Both the position numbers and the translations under genes were made by a program. A DNA stretch of 64,000 bases, taken from the NCBI GenBank assembly GCA_028870275.1, contig JAGWPY010000057.1, positions 1-64,000 of the forward strand, given 5' to 3'. Of the stretch, positions 17,684 to 26,723 are shown in pieces (positions within the stretch are counted from its first letter, which is position 1; every line of letters begins with the position of its first letter). This stretch comes from Gammaproteobacteria bacterium (lineage in GTDB: Bacteria > Pseudomonadota > Gammaproteobacteria > Steroidobacterales > Steroidobacteraceae). The notes under the pieces are model-generated. The model saw only the letters and a list, made by a program, of their open reading frames with translations, ran no database searches and had not been told where the DNA came from.

Positions 17684-18355
17684 ATGGAGCCTGCGACAAA
17701 AGAGTTGATCGGGCTGGACCACATGCGTGGGGTCGCGCGCCTCGCGGATCCGCATCCCCTGTCGCAACAGATCCTGCGAACCGACGTCTCGGGCATGCCG
17801 CTCGAATGGGTCGACTATCGCGAGGCCGCCCGGCTCTACCACACGGGGCAGGTCGCCTATACCTGCGGTACTCCTCTCTACAGCCTCTACGGCGGCACCT
17901 CGGCACGCACGGGATTGCGCACGGTGGTGCAGGTGAATTCGATCATCGCGACGCTCGGCCATACCGGCAATCCGGGTAATCTGCGCGGTGCCGCGTACAC
18001 GCCGCCGCTCAACAATCAGACGCTGTTCCGGCGCGATGCCCATCTGTGCCTGTATTGCGGCCAGCGGTTCGCCTATCAGCTGCTTTCCCGGGATCATGTG
18101 ACTCCCTTCAGCCGGGGCGGCCGCGACGTCTGGTCGAACGTGGTCACCGCCTGTCGCCGCTGCAACAACGCCAAGGCTTCGCGTACGCCGGAGCAGGCGG
18201 GCATGCAACTGTTGGCGGTGCCGTTCACGCCCACCTATGCGGAATACATCTACTTGAAGGGTCGACGCGTGCTCGCCGACCAGATGGAGTACCTGCTCGC
18301 GCATTTCCCGCGGTCGAGTCCGCTGCACGAACGCATCCAGCGATTTCCAGCGTGA
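17684..18355 (+). CDS. HNH endonuclease family protein
   Basis: About 223 residues. The C-terminal half has an HNH nuclease core: CLYCGQRF (first Cys pair), LSRDHVTPFSRGGRDVWSNVV (DH catalytic pair and Asn) and CRRCNNAKASRTPEQAGM (second Cys pair and closing residues). The N-terminal 110 residues (WVDYREAARLYHTGQVAYT…) match nothing I can name beyond the usual HNH_5-type N-terminus. The ATG at 17684 lacks a clear ribosome-binding site; a later ATG at 17724 is possible. The stop overlaps a GTG start for a 5'-3' exonuclease, so the two nucleases are probably co-translated. Confidence 0.9.
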   Translation: MEPATKELIGLDHMRGVARLADPHPLSQQILRTDVSGMPLEWVDYREAARLYHTGQVAYTCGTPLYSLYGGTSARTGLRTVVQVNSIIATLGHTGNPGNLRGAAYTPPLNNQTLFRRDAHLCLYCGQRFAYQLLSRDHVTPFSRGGRDVWSNVVTACRRCNNAKASRTPEQAGMQLLAVPFTPTYAEYIYLKGRRVLADQMEYLLAHFPRSSPLHERIQRFPA

Positions 18356-19278
18356 GCCCGGCCGGCAAGGCCGGCGTCGTCCATCTCGTCGACGCGAGCT
18401 ACTTCGTCTTCCGCGCGTACCATTCCCTGCCCGCGCACCTGGCCGACGCCGACGGCGAGCCGACGCATGCGCTGTTCGGCTTCGCGTTGTTCCTGCTCGA
18501 CCTGCTGGATGGCGTGCGTCCCGAGCGCATCGCGGTCGCATTCGACGAGAGTCTCGGCGGCGAGGCCTCCTACCGCAATTCGATCTACCCGGCCTACAAG
18601 GCGAACCGCGAGGCCGCGCCTCCCGGCCTTGCGCAGCAGTTCGCCCACTGCCGTGAATTGTGTCGCGTACTCGGGCTCGCCGAATGCGCGAGCGCGCGTT
18701 ACGAGGCGGACGACCTGATCGGCACGCTCGCCGCCGCGGCCCGCGCGGCGGGCCTGAAGAGCGTGCTGGTGACGCGCGACAAGGATCTCGCCCAACTGGT
18801 GCGCGAAGGCGACGTGTTCTGGGATCCGGCGGCGCGCGCCCGCTACGGATACGAGGAGATTGCCGCGCGCTTCGGCGCACTTCCCGAGCGGATGGCCGAC
18901 TATCTTGCGCTCACCGGCGACCCGGTCGACAACGTTCCGGGGGTTCCGGGCGTCGGGCCGAAGTCCGCCGCGCGCCTGTTCGCCGAGTTCGCCTCGCTCG
19001 AGGATCTCTACGGGAACCTGGGCCGGGTCGCGCGGCTGCCCATCCGCGGCGCGGCCCGCCTCGCCCGTTCGCTCGCCGCCCACGAGACGGACGCCTATCT
19101 GGCACGCAGCCTGACCTCGATCGTCTGCGACCTGCCCGGCGTCCCGAGCCTCGACGAATTACGGCCGCGCGCGGTGGATCCGGCCATCGGCGCCTTCCTC
19201 GAGGAGCGAGGCCTATCGGCCATGCTGCGCGCGCGGGTAGAACGCGTCGCGATGCGCAGGCTCGGCGACTGCGCGTAG
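18352..19278 (+). CDS. 5'-3' exonuclease / flap-endonuclease-like protein (PIN plus H3TH)
   Basis: 308 residues from GTG 18352 (GTGA overlap with the HNH gene). It matches the stand-alone 5'-3' exonuclease family related to the Pol I N-terminal domain and to E. coli Xni. Metal-binding acidic residues occur in [24 protein letters not shown] and [11 protein letters not shown]; the helix-hairpin region reads [27 protein letters not shown]. It should remove 5' ends or flaps from DNA or RNA-DNA primers. The track start at 18046 lies inside the HNH gene and is rejected. Whether it works with the HNH enzyme is inference from the overlap. Confidence 0.9.
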   Translation: MSPAGKAGVVHLVDASYFVFRAYHSLPAHLADADGEPTHALFGFALFLLDLLDGVRPERIAVAFDESLGGEASYRNSIYPAYKANREAAPPGLAQQFAHCRELCRVLGLAECASARYEADDLIGTLAAAARAAGLKSVLVTRDKDLAQLVREGDVFWDPAARARYGYEEIAARFGALPERMADYLALTGDPVDNVPGVPGVGPKSAARLFAEFASLEDLYGNLGRVARLPIRGAARLARSLAAHETDAYLARSLTSIVCDLPGVPSLDELRPRAVDPAIGAFLEERGLSAMLRARVERVAMRRLGDCA

Positions 19279-19324
19279 AATCGGCTTCGGCGAAGGTCGG
19301 CGCGTACGAGGCATTCCGGGAGTC

Positions 19325-21610
19325 ATGGCCGTGTCACAGAAGAGCATTCAATCCGTCCTGCAGGAAGACCGGGTGTTCCCGCCGTCCGCGGAATTCCGTC
19401 GGGCCGCCGCCGTCGACGCGGCCGCGCTCGAGGAGATGCACCGCCGCGCCGCCGATGATTACGTGGGATTCTGGGCGGAGCTCGCCAACCGCGAGATCTC
19501 CTGGCGCACGCCGTTCTCGGTGCCGCTCGACGATTCCGCCGCGCCGAATTTCCGCTGGTTCACCGACGGCAGCCTGAACGTCTCCTACAACTGCCTGGAC
19601 GTGCATCTGGTCGAGCGTCCGGACAAGGTCGCGATCGTCTTCGAGGGCGAACCCGGCGACGTGCGCAAGCTCACCTACCGGGAACTGCACGCCGAGGTCT
19701 GCCGGTTCGCCAACGCGCTGAAGCTTCATGGCATCGGCAAGGGCGACCGGGTCGTGATCTACATGCCACTGATTCCCGAGGCGGTGATCGCCATGCAGGC
19801 CTGCGCCCGCATCGGCGCGCTGCATTCGGTGGTGTTCGGCGGGTTTTCCGCGAATGCGGTCAAGGATCGCATCGAGGACGCGGGCGCGAAGATGGTGATC
19901 ACGGCGGACGGCGGCTGGCGCGGCGGTCACCGCGTGGAGTTGAAGCGCGCGGTCGACAAGGCGCTCGCGGAAGGCTGCGAGAGCGTGCAGAGCGTGATCG
20001 TCTATGCGCGCATCGGCGGGGAGTGCGAGATGCGTGGCGGGCGGGATCACTGGTGGCACGACGTGCTCGCCGGGCAGGGAACGCATTGCGAGCCCGAGTG
20101 GGTCGAGTCCGAGCACCCGCTCTTTCTGTTGTACACCTCGGGCTCCACGGGTCGTCCCAAGGGCATACAGCACGCAAGCGCCGGCTACCTGCTCGGTGCC
20201 AAGTACACCTCGCGAATCGTGTTCGATCTGAAGGACAGCGACGTCTTCTGGTGCACGGCCGACGTCGGCTGGGTCACGGGCCACACCTACGTCGCCTATG
20301 GTCCTCTCGCCTGCGGTGCGACCGTCGTGATGTACGAGGGCGCGCCGGTGTTCCCCGACGGTGGCCGCTTCTGGAGCATCTGCGAAACGCACGGAGTGAC
20401 CATCTTCTATACGGCGCCGACCGCGATCCGCGCGCTGATGAAGCTGGGCGAGGAGATTCCGCGACGCTACGATCTGTCGAAGCTGCGGCTCTTGGGCAGC
20501 GTCGGCGAGCCGATCAATCCCGAGGCCTGGATCTGGTTCCACCGCAACATCGGCCGGGGGCGCTGCCCCATCGTCGACACCTGGTGGCAGACGGAAACGG
20601 GCGCGACCATGATGACCCCGGTGCCCGGCGCGATGTCGGCCAAACCGGGTTCCTGCGCGCGGCCCCTGCCGGGGATCTTCGCCGACATCGTCGACGACGA
20701 GGGCCGGTCGGTGCGCCGCGCCGACGCGGGTGGCTATCTGGTGATCCGGCGCCCCTGGCCGTCGATGCTGCGCACGATCTGGGGGGACAACGAGCGGTAT
20801 CTGCGCACCTACTGGGAGAAGTTCCAGGATCGCTTCTACGTGGCCGGAGACTCGGCGCATCGCGATGCGGACGGATATTTCTGGATCATGGGACGGATCG
20901 ACGACGTGCTGAACGTCGCCGGCCATCGTCTCGGCACGATGGAGATCGAGTCGGCTCTGGTCGCGCATCCCCGGGTTGCCGAGGCCGCAGTGGTCGGGCG
21001 TCAGCATGAGATCAAGGGCGAATCGGTGTTCGCGTTCGTCGTGACCAACGGCCCCAAGCCGAGCGGCGCGGCCGCTCAGGCGCTGGTCGACGAGTTGCGC
21101 GCCTGGGTCGCGGATCAGTTGAGCCCCATCGCCAAGCCCGACGAGATTCGCCTGACCGAGAACCTGCCGAAGACCCGATCGGGCAAGATCATGCGGCGGC
21201 TGTTGCGCTCGATCGCACGCGGCGAGGAGATCACCCAGGACGTCTCGACGCTCGAGAATCCCGCGATCCTCGACCAGCTGCGCGGTGAACCCGAACTCGG
21301 CGCCGGCCGGCCGCGGCGTGCAGGAGCCGCACCCAGCGGCAGCGCCCGCAAGGGGAGGCCTGCCGCGAAGAAGCGGCCGGCCGCAACGAAGCGCGCCGCG
21401 ACGAAGCGCGCCGCAACGAAGCGCGCCGCAACGAAGCGCGCCGCGAGCAAACGGCCGAAGGCGGCGAAGCGCGGCACGAGGAAGTCCGCCGCGAAGAATC
21501 GCTCGGCCGTGGCGAAGCGGCGCAAGATGGCATCACGCAAACCGGCCGCCAAGGCGGTCTCCAGACGCAAGCCGGGACGCGCCGCGCGGCGGCCGCGATC
21601 GCGGCGATGA
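19325..21610 (+). CDS. acs: Acetyl-CoA synthetase with a histone-H1-like C-terminal tail
   Basis: AMP-forming acetate activation to acetyl-CoA. The first ~650 residues carry the family motifs: [14 protein letters not shown] (P-loop-like), [30 protein letters not shown] and [11 protein letters not shown], whose Lys is the acetylation-controlled catalytic residue. Family members stop about here, but this protein runs to 761 residues. The extra ~105 residues are almost only Lys, Arg, Ala and Ser/Thr, with AATKR repeats, like bacterial H1-like proteins. The tail is in the same frame with no stop, so it is encoded as a fusion. It could bind nucleic acid. A propionate substrate cannot be excluded. 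Confidence 0.93.
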   Translation: MAVSQKSIQSVLQEDRVFPPSAEFRRAAAVDAAALEEMHRRAADDYVGFWAELANREISWRTPFSVPLDDSAAPNFRWFTDGSLNVSYNCLDVHLVERPDKVAIVFEGEPGDVRKLTYRELHAEVCRFANALKLHGIGKGDRVVIYMPLIPEAVIAMQACARIGALHSVVFGGFSANAVKDRIEDAGAKMVITADGGWRGGHRVELKRAVDKALAEGCESVQSVIVYARIGGECEMRGGRDHWWHDVLAGQGTHCEPEWVESEHPLFLLYTSGSTGRPKGIQHASAGYLLGAKYTSRIVFDLKDSDVFWCTADVGWVTGHTYVAYGPLACGATVVMYEGAPVFPDGGRFWSICETHGVTIFYTAPTAIRALMKLGEEIPRRYDLSKLRLLGSVGEPINPEAWIWFHRNIGRGRCPIVDTWWQTETGATMMTPVPGAMSAKPGSCARPLPGIFADIVDDEGRSVRRADAGGYLVIRRPWPSMLRTIWGDNERYLRTYWEKFQDRFYVAGDSAHRDADGYFWIMGRIDDVLNVAGHRLGTMEIESALVAHPRVAEAAVVGRQHEIKGESVFAFVVTNGPKPSGAAAQALVDELRAWVADQLSPIAKPDEIRLTENLPKTRSGKIMRRLLRSIARGEEITQDVSTLENPAILDQLRGEPELGAGRPRRAGAAPSGSARKGRPAAKKRPAATKRAATKRAATKRAATKRAASKRPKAAKRGTRKSAAKNRSAVAKRRKMASRKPAAKAVSRRKPGRAARRPRSRR
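21381..21455 (+). repeat. 15-bp tandem repeat inside the acs tail
   Basis: Four clear copies of CCGCAACGAAGCGCG (21381–21395, 21396–21410, 21411–21425, 21426–21440), the second with one A-to-G change, and a decayed fifth copy. The unit is a multiple of three and encodes the AATKR pentapeptide repeat, so copy-number change by slippage would lengthen or shorten the basic tail without a frameshift. Confidence 0.9.
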
Positions 21611-21620
21611 GGGCACGGCT

Positions 21621-22193
21621 ATGTACACCTTGATCATCGGCTTGTGTCTGTTCCTCGGCACGCACTCGATCGCGATCGTGGCGCCCGGCCTGCGCGAGCG
21701 GCTGGTGGCGCGCCTCGGCGCAGGGGTCTGGAAGGGTCTCTATGGGATCGTGTCGCTGATCGGCTTCGTGCTGCTGGTGCGTGGTTTCGCGGCCGCCCGC
21801 CTCGAGCCCTACGTGGTCTACGTGCCCCCGTCCTGGATGAGGCACCTGACCTTCCTGTTCATGCTGCCGGTGTTCCCGTTGTTGCTGGCCGCGTATCTGC
21901 CGGGGCGCATTCGTACGGCGACTCGCCACCCCATGCTGGCGGCCGTCAAGTCCTGGGCGTTCGCGCACCTGTTGATGAACGGCCGGCTCGCAGACCTCCT
22001 GCTGTTCGGCGGATTCCTGGTGTGGGCCGTCGCCGACCGGATCTCGCTGAAGCGCCGGCGTCAGGCCGCGGTGCCGAGCGCGCCGCCGGGCCGCTGGAAC
22101 GATGCGATCGCGGTCGTCGCGGGCCTGGCGCTCTACGCCTTGTTCGTCGGTTGGGCGCACCAGCGGCTGTTCGGCGTGTCGCCGCTCGGCTGA
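21621..22193 (+). CDS. NnrU family membrane protein
   Basis: 190 residues from ATG 21621, 10 bases after acs; the track start at 21285 is inside acs. Four to five membrane helices are visible (YTLIIGLCLFLGTHSIAI, GLYGIVSLIGFVLLVRGF, LTFLFMLPVFPLLLAAYL, IAVVAGLALYALFVGWA). The segments GTHS, RHPMLAAVKSWAFAHLLMNG and FGGFLVWAVADR are typical of NnrU, which in denitrifiers is linked to nitric-oxide metabolism. Related proteins occur in non-denitrifiers, and no denitrification gene is nearby, so the role here is open. Confidence 0.88.
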   Translation: MYTLIIGLCLFLGTHSIAIVAPGLRERLVARLGAGVWKGLYGIVSLIGFVLLVRGFAAARLEPYVVYVPPSWMRHLTFLFMLPVFPLLLAAYLPGRIRTATRHPMLAAVKSWAFAHLLMNGRLADLLLFGGFLVWAVADRISLKRRRQAAVPSAPPGRWNDAIAVVAGLALYALFVGWAHQRLFGVSPLG

Positions 22194-22233
22194 AGCGCCG
22201 ACGGGCCGCGCTCTCCGGGACCGATCCGGCCGC

Positions 22234-23859
22234 TCAATTGCGCCTCAGGCGCCCCTTGCGGAAATCCGCGATGATCTCGCGGGCGGCGTTGTGGCCGGGG
22301 GCGCCGGTCACGCCGCCGCCGGGGTGAGTTCCCGAACCGCACATGTACAGACCGGCGACGGGGGCACGGTAATCCGCGTGGCCGAGCATGGGGCGCGCGG
22401 AGAACAACTGGTCGAGGCTCAGGGCGCCGTGGAAGATGTCGCCACCGACGAGACCGAAGGTGCGCTCGAGGTCGAGCGGACTCAAGATCTGCCGGCCGAG
22501 CACCGAGGCCTTGAAGTTCGGAGCGTGCGAGTCGACCAGATCGATCATCAGATCGGCGACCTTTTCGCGATGATCGTCCCAGGAGGAGCCGTCGGGCAGG
22601 GTCGGGGCGACGTGCTGGCAGAACAGGCTGGCAACGTGTCGGCCGGGAGGCGCCAGGCTGTCGTCCAGCGTCGAAGGAATCAGCATCTCGACGATCGGTC
22701 GCTTCGACCAGCCCTGTTCCCGGGCGTCGAGGTAGGCCCGGTCCATATAGGCGAGCGACGGCGCCATGATGATTCCGGCCGTGTGATGCTCGGCCCGGTT
22801 GCGCCCGGGCAGGACCGAAAAGTCGGGGAGTTCGGCGAGCGCGACGTTCATGCGGAACGTACCCGAGCCGCAGCGCCAGCGGTCGATGCGCGCGGCAAAA
22901 TCCGCATCCAGGGCCGAGCGCGGCACCAACGAGCCGAACAGCAGCTTCGGATTCAGGTTCGACACGACGCAGCGCGCACGGATCTCCTCGCCGCGGCCGG
23001 TGACCACGCCGACCGCGCGCCCGCCGCGGACCAGCACCTCGCGTACCGTCTCGCCCGTGCGGATCTCAACGCCGCGCCGCTCGGCCGCCCGGGCGATCGC
23101 CTGGGTGATCGAACCCATGCCGCCGATGGCGTGACCCCAGGCGCCCTTCCTGCCGTTGACCTCGCCGAACACGTGGTGCAGGAGCACGTATGCCGATCCG
23201 GCCGCATAGGGACTCGCGTAGTTGCCGACGATGCCGTCGAAACCGAAGGCCGCCTTGATCGGTGCACTCTCGAACCAGCCGTCGAGGTAATCGCCGGCGG
23301 ACTTTGCGAACAGATCGAGCAGTTCGCGCCGCAGCGGCAGGTCGAGTTGGCCGATCCTACGGCCGAGGCGCGCCCCGCGCAGCACCTGCGGCAGGGCTGC
23401 GAGCCACCCCGTATCGGTCACGTTCGGGGGCGTCTGCAACACCAGATCGCGCAGCACGTCCGCGATCGCATCGAGTCTCTGGCCGTAGGCGTCGAGCCGC
23501 TCCGCGTCACGGCGGGAGAACTTCGCGACCTCGCCGGCGGTGCGTCCGGCGCCGACCTTCAGATACCCGTCGTCCGCGAGCGGCAGGAAGTTGGAGATCT
23601 CGCGTTCGACCACGCGCAGTCCGTGACCGGCGAGGTCCAGATCGCGGATCACCTTCGGATTGAGCAGGGAGACGGTGTAGGAGGCGACCGAGTTACGAAA
23701 GCCCGGATGGAACTCCTCGGTCACGGCCGCGCCGCCGACGACGTCGCGGCGCTCCAACACCAGCACGTCGAGGCCGGCTCCGGCCAGGTACGCCGCGCAG
23801 ACCAGGCCGTTGTGGCCGCCGCCGACGACGATCGCGTCGAAACGCCTCGGATCATTCAT
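22234..23859 (-). CDS. PYROXD2-like / phytoene-desaturase-fold FAD oxidoreductase
   Basis: 541 residues starting MNDPRRFDAIVVGGGHNGLVCAAYLA, a Rossmann FAD-binding site, followed by VLERRDVVGGAAVTEE. The C-terminus has GLYMCGSGTHPGGGVTGAPGHNAA, the second FAD-contact motif of carotenoid-desaturase-like enzymes. The overall sequence resembles the PYROXD2 branch rather than carotenoid enzymes, and no carotenoid genes are nearby. The start overlaps the TetR stop (ATGA), so it is the last gene of the TMADH-like / TetR / oxidoreductase operon. Substrate unknown. Confidence 0.88.
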   Translation of the reverse strand: MNDPRRFDAIVVGGGHNGLVCAAYLAGAGLDVLVLERRDVVGGAAVTEEFHPGFRNSVASYTVSLLNPKVIRDLDLAGHGLRVVEREISNFLPLADDGYLKVGAGRTAGEVAKFSRRDAERLDAYGQRLDAIADVLRDLVLQTPPNVTDTGWLAALPQVLRGARLGRRIGQLDLPLRRELLDLFAKSAGDYLDGWFESAPIKAAFGFDGIVGNYASPYAAGSAYVLLHHVFGEVNGRKGAWGHAIGGMGSITQAIARAAERRGVEIRTGETVREVLVRGGRAVGVVTGRGEEIRARCVVSNLNPKLLFGSLVPRSALDADFAARIDRWRCGSGTFRMNVALAELPDFSVLPGRNRAEHHTAGIIMAPSLAYMDRAYLDAREQGWSKRPIVEMLIPSTLDDSLAPPGRHVASLFCQHVAPTLPDGSSWDDHREKVADLMIDLVDSHAPNFKASVLGRQILSPLDLERTFGLVGGDIFHGALSLDQLFSARPMLGHADYRAPVAGLYMCGSGTHPGGGVTGAPGHNAAREIIADFRKGRLRRN

Positions 23860-24542
23860 GTATGGTTTCTCGGTTGGGATCGGACGGTGCGGGGTTTGTC
23901 GTTCAACAGGTGCACGAACGCGCCGGCGCACAGCGCATCGACCCAATCCTCGCAGATGGCGATCGCCTCTTCGGGCCGGAAGGTGCCGGGGCTCAGCGAC
24001 AGCTCGATCCACAGGCCGTCGAGCAGCGCGGAGAGCGCGATCGCCGCCGGCCTCAGCCGGAATCGGCGTGCCTCGCCGGATTCGTCGAGCGCCCCGAGCA
24101 GGTTCTCCAGAATCGCCCGATAGCGCCGGTAGGTGCGATCGTGCACCGCACGCATCTGCGGGGAATGCAGGATCATGCTCCAGAACACCAGCCAGACGTT
24201 GAACACCGATGGAGCGAGCAGATCCGGCCCGAAGGACGCGTTCAGGAACCGGCTGATGCGCTCGCGCGGCGGCGTGTCGCGATCCGCGGCGGCGCGCAGC
24301 CGCAGGGTCCGCTGCAGACCGAGCGCCAGCGACTCGTAAGCCGCGGCGATCAGCTCGGACTTCGTACGGAAGTGGTGGTTGATGAGCCCGATCGATACGC
24401 CGGCGACCGCGCTGATCCGTCGAATCGAGGCTCCCTCGTGCCCATATCGCTCGAGGCTGCGCAAGGTCGCGGCGATCAGCGCGCCACGCCGTACCGCGGC
24501 GGTTTCGCGGTGGAACTTCGGAACGCCGTTGCGGCTCGCCAC
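23856..24542 (-). CDS. TetR family regulator, BetI-like
   Basis: The helix-turn-helix (RRGALIAATLRSLERYGHEGASIRRISAVAGVSIGLINHHF, quoted here only by its key ends) and the long helical ligand domain (FNVWLVFWSMILHSPQMRAVHDRTYRRYRAILE-type segment) match the BetI branch, which senses choline-like amines in relatives. The track start at 24680 includes a basic non-family extension. I chose GTG 24542, giving about 228 aa; no good ATG exists near the domain edge. It sits between the TMADH-like gene (22 bases upstream) and the FAD enzyme (ATGA overlap), so it probably regulates its own operon. Confidence 0.82.
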   Translation of the reverse strand: MASRNGVPKFHRETAAVRRGALIAATLRSLERYGHEGASIRRISAVAGVSIGLINHHFRTKSELIAAAYESLALGLQRTLRLRAAADRDTPPRERISRFLNASFGPDLLAPSVFNVWLVFWSMILHSPQMRAVHDRTYRRYRAILENLLGALDESGEARRFRLRPAAIALSALLDGLWIELSLSPGTFRPEEAIAICEDWVDALCAGAFVHLLNDKPRTVRSQPRNHT

Positions 24543-24564
24543 GCAGTGCGCCCGCGCCGTGGAC

Positions 24565-26625
24565 TCAGACCTGGAAGTCGCGCCGGTACGGTTCCGGCCG
24601 CGATTCGGACTCGAACTCGCGCGCGAACCGGTGGCCGGAGTGGACGGCGTGCACGATCGCTCCGGGCGCAAGCGCATCACCGATCCGCGTGACCGAGTGG
24701 ATGCCGGCGCGCCGCAGATCGGCGTCGCGCTCGATCAGCTGGCGATACAGCGCGTCGTCGGGCGTGCGGACCCCGACCACGACCAGCGAGCGGCAGGGCT
24801 GCGTGCGCTTGGCCCCCGTGAACACGTCGGCGATCTCCACTTCGCGGCCATCGAAGCCGCTCACCCTCTGCAGAAGATGAATCCTCACGCCCGCCTTGCC
24901 GAGCGCCCGATGCACGAGCGGCAATTCGTTGGTCATGAACGTCCAGGCGGAGGCGCTGCCGGCGGTGGTCGCGTAGTCGACCTGGCAGCCGAGCCGGGCC
25001 AGGTGTTCGGCGATCGCACCGCCGAGGTAGTAGTTGTCGAAGTCGAACACCAGCACCGGCCCTTCGGGGATCAGGCCCGCGGCGATGTCGTCCGGGGTGT
25101 ACACGTCGGGTGCCAGGAATTCTTCGGTCGGGAATTCGGTGCTCGCGTAGAGCATCCGGCTCCAGCGCGAGCCGGTCGCGATCACGATGTGAGGATGGTC
25201 CGAGGCGAGCAGGTCCTCGATCCCCATTGCGCTGCCGGGATACAGGCTCACGTTGTCGCGGCTGCGCAGTTGGCCGAGCCGCCAGTCGACCACCCGTCCC
25301 CAGGTCGCAAGGCCGGGCAGCCTGGTCTCGAAGCGCAGGCGGCCGCCGAATTCGGCGGCGGCGTCCGCCACGGTCACGCGATAACCGCGTCTCGCGAGCG
25401 TCACCGCGCACTCGAGCCCGGCCGGGCCGCCGCCGACGATCAGCACGGAGGCGTCGCTCGCCGCGGGCTCGAAGCGCTCGGGGTGCCAGCCTCTGCGCCA
25501 TTCCTCACCGATGGTCGGGTTCTGGGTGCAGCGCACCGGCACCCCGTCGTGCCAGCTGGAGATGCAGATGTTGCAGCCGATGCACTCGCGGATCTCGTTC
25601 TCCCGGCCCTCGTCGATCTTCCTGGGCAGGAAAGGATCGGCGATCGATGGCCGCGCGCCGCCAATCAGGTCCAGCACCCCGCGGCGGATCTGCGAGACCA
25701 TGAAATCCGGGGACGTGAACCGTCCAACCCCGACCACCGGTTTGGAGGTGACTTTCTTCACGAACTCGACGATCGGTTCGTGGCTGCCCTCGGGCGCGAA
25801 GCGGGACGGCGCGCAGTCGGTCGGGCTCGAATCCATCTTGACGTCGAACAGATCGGTCCAGTCGGAGAGCAGCGCGATCGCCTCGTGCGCCTCGGACTCG
25901 GCGTGTTTGCCCGGCTTCGCGCGCAACTCCTCGAGACTGATGCGCAAGGCGACGGCGCAGCGGTCGCCGACCGCGTCGCGGGTCACCGCGAGCATCTCGC
26001 GCACCAGGCGCGTGCGGTTCTCGATCGTGCCTCCGTATTCATCGTGCCGGCGGTTGTATTCCGGCAGCAGGAATTCGTAGGGTAGATAGCCCATGCCGGC
26101 ATAGACGTAGACGATGTCGAAGCCCGCCTCGCGGGCCCGGCGCGCACCAGCCGCCTGCCAGTCGAGCAGGGCGCGGATGTCGGCCCGGTCCATGACGCGG
26201 GGCCGCTGGTTGCCCATGAATCCGAGATGCGTCGACATCCAGGGAAGCCCGGAAGGCGACAGGGGCGGCAGGCGGCTGGTGCGGTTCATGGTGATCGCGC
26301 CGCCGTGCCAGAGTTCGACGCCCGCGAGCGACCCGTGGCGATGCACGGCATCGGTCATCAGCGCATGCGCGCGCACGTCGCTCGCGTCCCACAGAGAGGC
26401 GAACGGCAGCGGCGAATCGTCCGAGCTCGGATGGATCGATACCGCGCCCGTGCACACGACACCCCAGCCTCCTTCGGCCTTGGTCTCGCGAAAACTCGCT
26501 CGCACATGCGGCAGGTCGTTGGTCATGCCGCTCGCGTGTGGCACCTGATAGAAGCGGTTCGGTGCGGTGACCGGGCCGATGCGGATCGGCTCGAAGAGCA
26601 CGTCGAAGCGCGGATTGCGCGCCAT
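24565..26625 (-). CDS. Trimethylamine-dehydrogenase-like FMN/FeS/FAD flavoprotein
   Basis: 686 residues with the complete TMADH layout. An N-terminal old-yellow-enzyme barrel (FEPIRIGPVTAPNRFYQVPH, GGARPSIADPFLP) is followed by a 4Fe-4S cluster site (ECIGCNICISSWHDGVPVRCTQN) and GEEWRRGWHPERF. A C-terminal FAD/ADP-binding half carries VLIVGGGPAGLECAV and VIATGSRW. By my alignment from memory, several TMADH residues are changed: the FMN-linking Cys30 is Ala (PHASG), the substrate-bowl Tyr60 is Ala, His172 is Met and Trp264 is Ser. Substrates other than trimethylamine are likely; dimethylglycine-like or ring compounds are possible. It heads an operon with a BetI-like regulator. Confidence 0.88.
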   Translation of the reverse strand: MARNPRFDVLFEPIRIGPVTAPNRFYQVPHASGMTNDLPHVRASFRETKAEGGWGVVCTGAVSIHPSSDDSPLPFASLWDASDVRAHALMTDAVHRHGSLAGVELWHGGAITMNRTSRLPPLSPSGLPWMSTHLGFMGNQRPRVMDRADIRALLDWQAAGARRAREAGFDIVYVYAGMGYLPYEFLLPEYNRRHDEYGGTIENRTRLVREMLAVTRDAVGDRCAVALRISLEELRAKPGKHAESEAHEAIALLSDWTDLFDVKMDSSPTDCAPSRFAPEGSHEPIVEFVKKVTSKPVVGVGRFTSPDFMVSQIRRGVLDLIGGARPSIADPFLPRKIDEGRENEIRECIGCNICISSWHDGVPVRCTQNPTIGEEWRRGWHPERFEPAASDASVLIVGGGPAGLECAVTLARRGYRVTVADAAAEFGGRLRFETRLPGLATWGRVVDWRLGQLRSRDNVSLYPGSAMGIEDLLASDHPHIVIATGSRWSRMLYASTEFPTEEFLAPDVYTPDDIAAGLIPEGPVLVFDFDNYYLGGAIAEHLARLGCQVDYATTAGSASAWTFMTNELPLVHRALGKAGVRIHLLQRVSGFDGREVEIADVFTGAKRTQPCRSLVVVGVRTPDDALYRQLIERDADLRRAGIHSVTRIGDALAPGAIVHAVHSGHRFAREFESESRPEPYRRDFQV

Positions 26626-26646
26626 GTGGACCTCGCGGCGTCAGTT

Positions 26647-26685
26647 CTTCGGCGGCCGACACCCGGCCGGCCGCTGCCGCCGAAG
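26647..26685. promoter_or_regulatory. 10-bp perfect inverted repeat upstream of the TMADH-like gene
   Basis: CTTCGGCGGC at 26647–26656 pairs exactly with GCCGCCGAAG at 26676–26685, with GC-rich inner sequence that can extend the fold. It lies 22 bases upstream of the TMADH-like start and downstream of the hydrolase stop on the same strand. Without a T-tract on the minus strand it is not a standard terminator. It could separate the two transcription units or serve in regulation. The palindrome GATCGATC at 26693–26700 lies beside it and is a second possible operator. Confidence 0.4.
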
Positions 26686-26723
26686 CGTAATTGATCGATC
26701 GTACAGGAGCAAGGCGGCCGGGT

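Noticed and set aside
21381-21455. CRISPR-like repeat
   Set aside because: Units are directly adjacent, only 15 bp, in frame and coding; there are no spacers.
24379-26085. 568-residue plus-strand ORF
   Set aside because: It is antisense to the TMADH-like and TetR genes, is rich in Arg/Ala/His as expected for a high-GC shadow, and shows no domain.
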